Below, piece after piece: positions 7,226 through 7,370 of a stretch of DNA of 7,370 nt (its first letter is position 1; every line of letters begins with the position of its first letter). The DNA is from Nitrospirae bacterium GWC2_42_7 (GTDB lineage: Bacteria; Nitrospirota; Thermodesulfovibrionia; Thermodesulfovibrionales; UBA6898). The notes beneath the pieces were generated by a model. The model worked only from the letters and a program-made list of their open reading frames with translations. It made no database searches and was not told the origin of the DNA. Position numbers and translations under genes: made by a program. Location: the NCBI GenBank assembly GCA_001803645.1, contig MHDW01000051.1, positions 1 to 7,370 on the forward strand. Reading direction: 5' to 3'.

Positions 7226-7236
7226 TCTAATTATTT

Positions 7237-7357
7237 CCCCGCCCTTGAGGGCCTATGGCTCGGAGCCAACGGCTCATAGAGGAGGGGATAAAAGGGAGGG
7301 TGAAAAAAGGAACCAATCACCCCCTCCTAACCTCCCCCCTCAAGGTGGAGGGATTTC
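7237..7357. repeat. Pair of inverted CCCTCAAGG/CCCCTCC repeats forming a long imperfect hairpin
   Basis: The left copy (about 7237-7303) and the right copy (about 7317-7357) are reverse complements in outline. CCTTGAGGG at 7243-7251 matches CCCTCAAGG at 7337-7345, and GGGAGGGTGA at 7294-7303 faces TCACCCCCTCC from 7317. The spacer is A-rich (7304-7316). The left copy holds an extra segment at about 7253-7278 that the right copy lacks. The right copy continues toward the window edge, so its end is unresolved. Confidence 0.5.
7264..7276. repeat. Hairpin GAGCC-AAC-GGCTC inside the left inverted-repeat copy
   Basis: A perfect five-base-pair stem with a three-base loop lies within the segment that interrupts the left CCCTCAAGG copy. 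The same segment also has CTATG and CATAG at its outer edges (7253-7257 and 7275-7279), giving a nested palindrome. Confidence 0.45.
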
Positions 7358-7370
7358 AGGAAACCCCGAT

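Larger units (their letters stand above)
6959..7370. other. Non-coding, inverted-repeat-rich region
   Basis: No coding frame with a start, ribosome binding site and plausible composition is seen on either strand in these 412 bases. A T8 tract at 6990-6997 follows the small gene, but no convincing hairpin precedes it. From about 7050 the region is a string of inverted repeats of at least three unrelated types, listed separately. The GC-rich tail from 7200 contrasts with the AT-rich spacer before it. Confidence 0.7.

Overview
The window looks like one side of a bacterial accessory region, from an AT-leaning genome with Shine-Dalgarno sites. It comes from a Gram-negative-type environmental lineage. 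The giant multidomain secreted protein and the TCATTCC...GGAATC intergenic repeats are reminiscent of Nitrospirota or Desulfobacterota. That placement rests on general familiarity only, because the window contains no marker gene.

Bases 1-6060 are the 3' part of one enormous reading frame. It is open at the left edge, so the N-terminus, signal peptide and true start lie outside. At least 2019 residues are present. They form a chain of beta-sandwich modules (FN3, Ig-like, CARDB-like) followed by an alpha/beta domain resembling a class I glutamine amidotransferase without its nucleophile, then another beta module and a short helical tail. The most striking point is that two sandwich modules are each split by a whole inserted domain. 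An F5/8 type C (discoidin) domain interrupts an FN3 module, and a seven-motif TolB/WD40-like beta-propeller interrupts an Ig-like module. The protein is most plausibly an extracellular or cell-surface binding or adhesion scaffold.

Bases 6061-6391 are non-coding. They hold T-rich tracts after the giant gene, a degenerate ATTCC/GGAAT dispersed repeat, and a good sigma70-type promoter (TTGACA with a -10 about 17 nt downstream). This promoter serves the second gene. At 6392-6958 there is a small exported protein of 188 aa with a signal peptide, a short two-cysteine beta domain, a Gly/Ser-rich linker and a long Arg/Glu-rich helix. Its function is unknown. It has its own promoter, so it is probably not co-transcribed with the giant gene.

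Bases 6959-7370 carry no gene and are dense in inverted repeats. They contain a second TCATTCC...GGAATC element in opposite orientation to the first, a 25-nt near-perfect palindrome (CCCCGCAGC...GCTGCGAGG), and two inverted copies of a CCCTCAAGG / CCCCTCC element. One of those copies is interrupted by a small hairpin-forming insert. No RNA gene, CRISPR array or transposase was seen.
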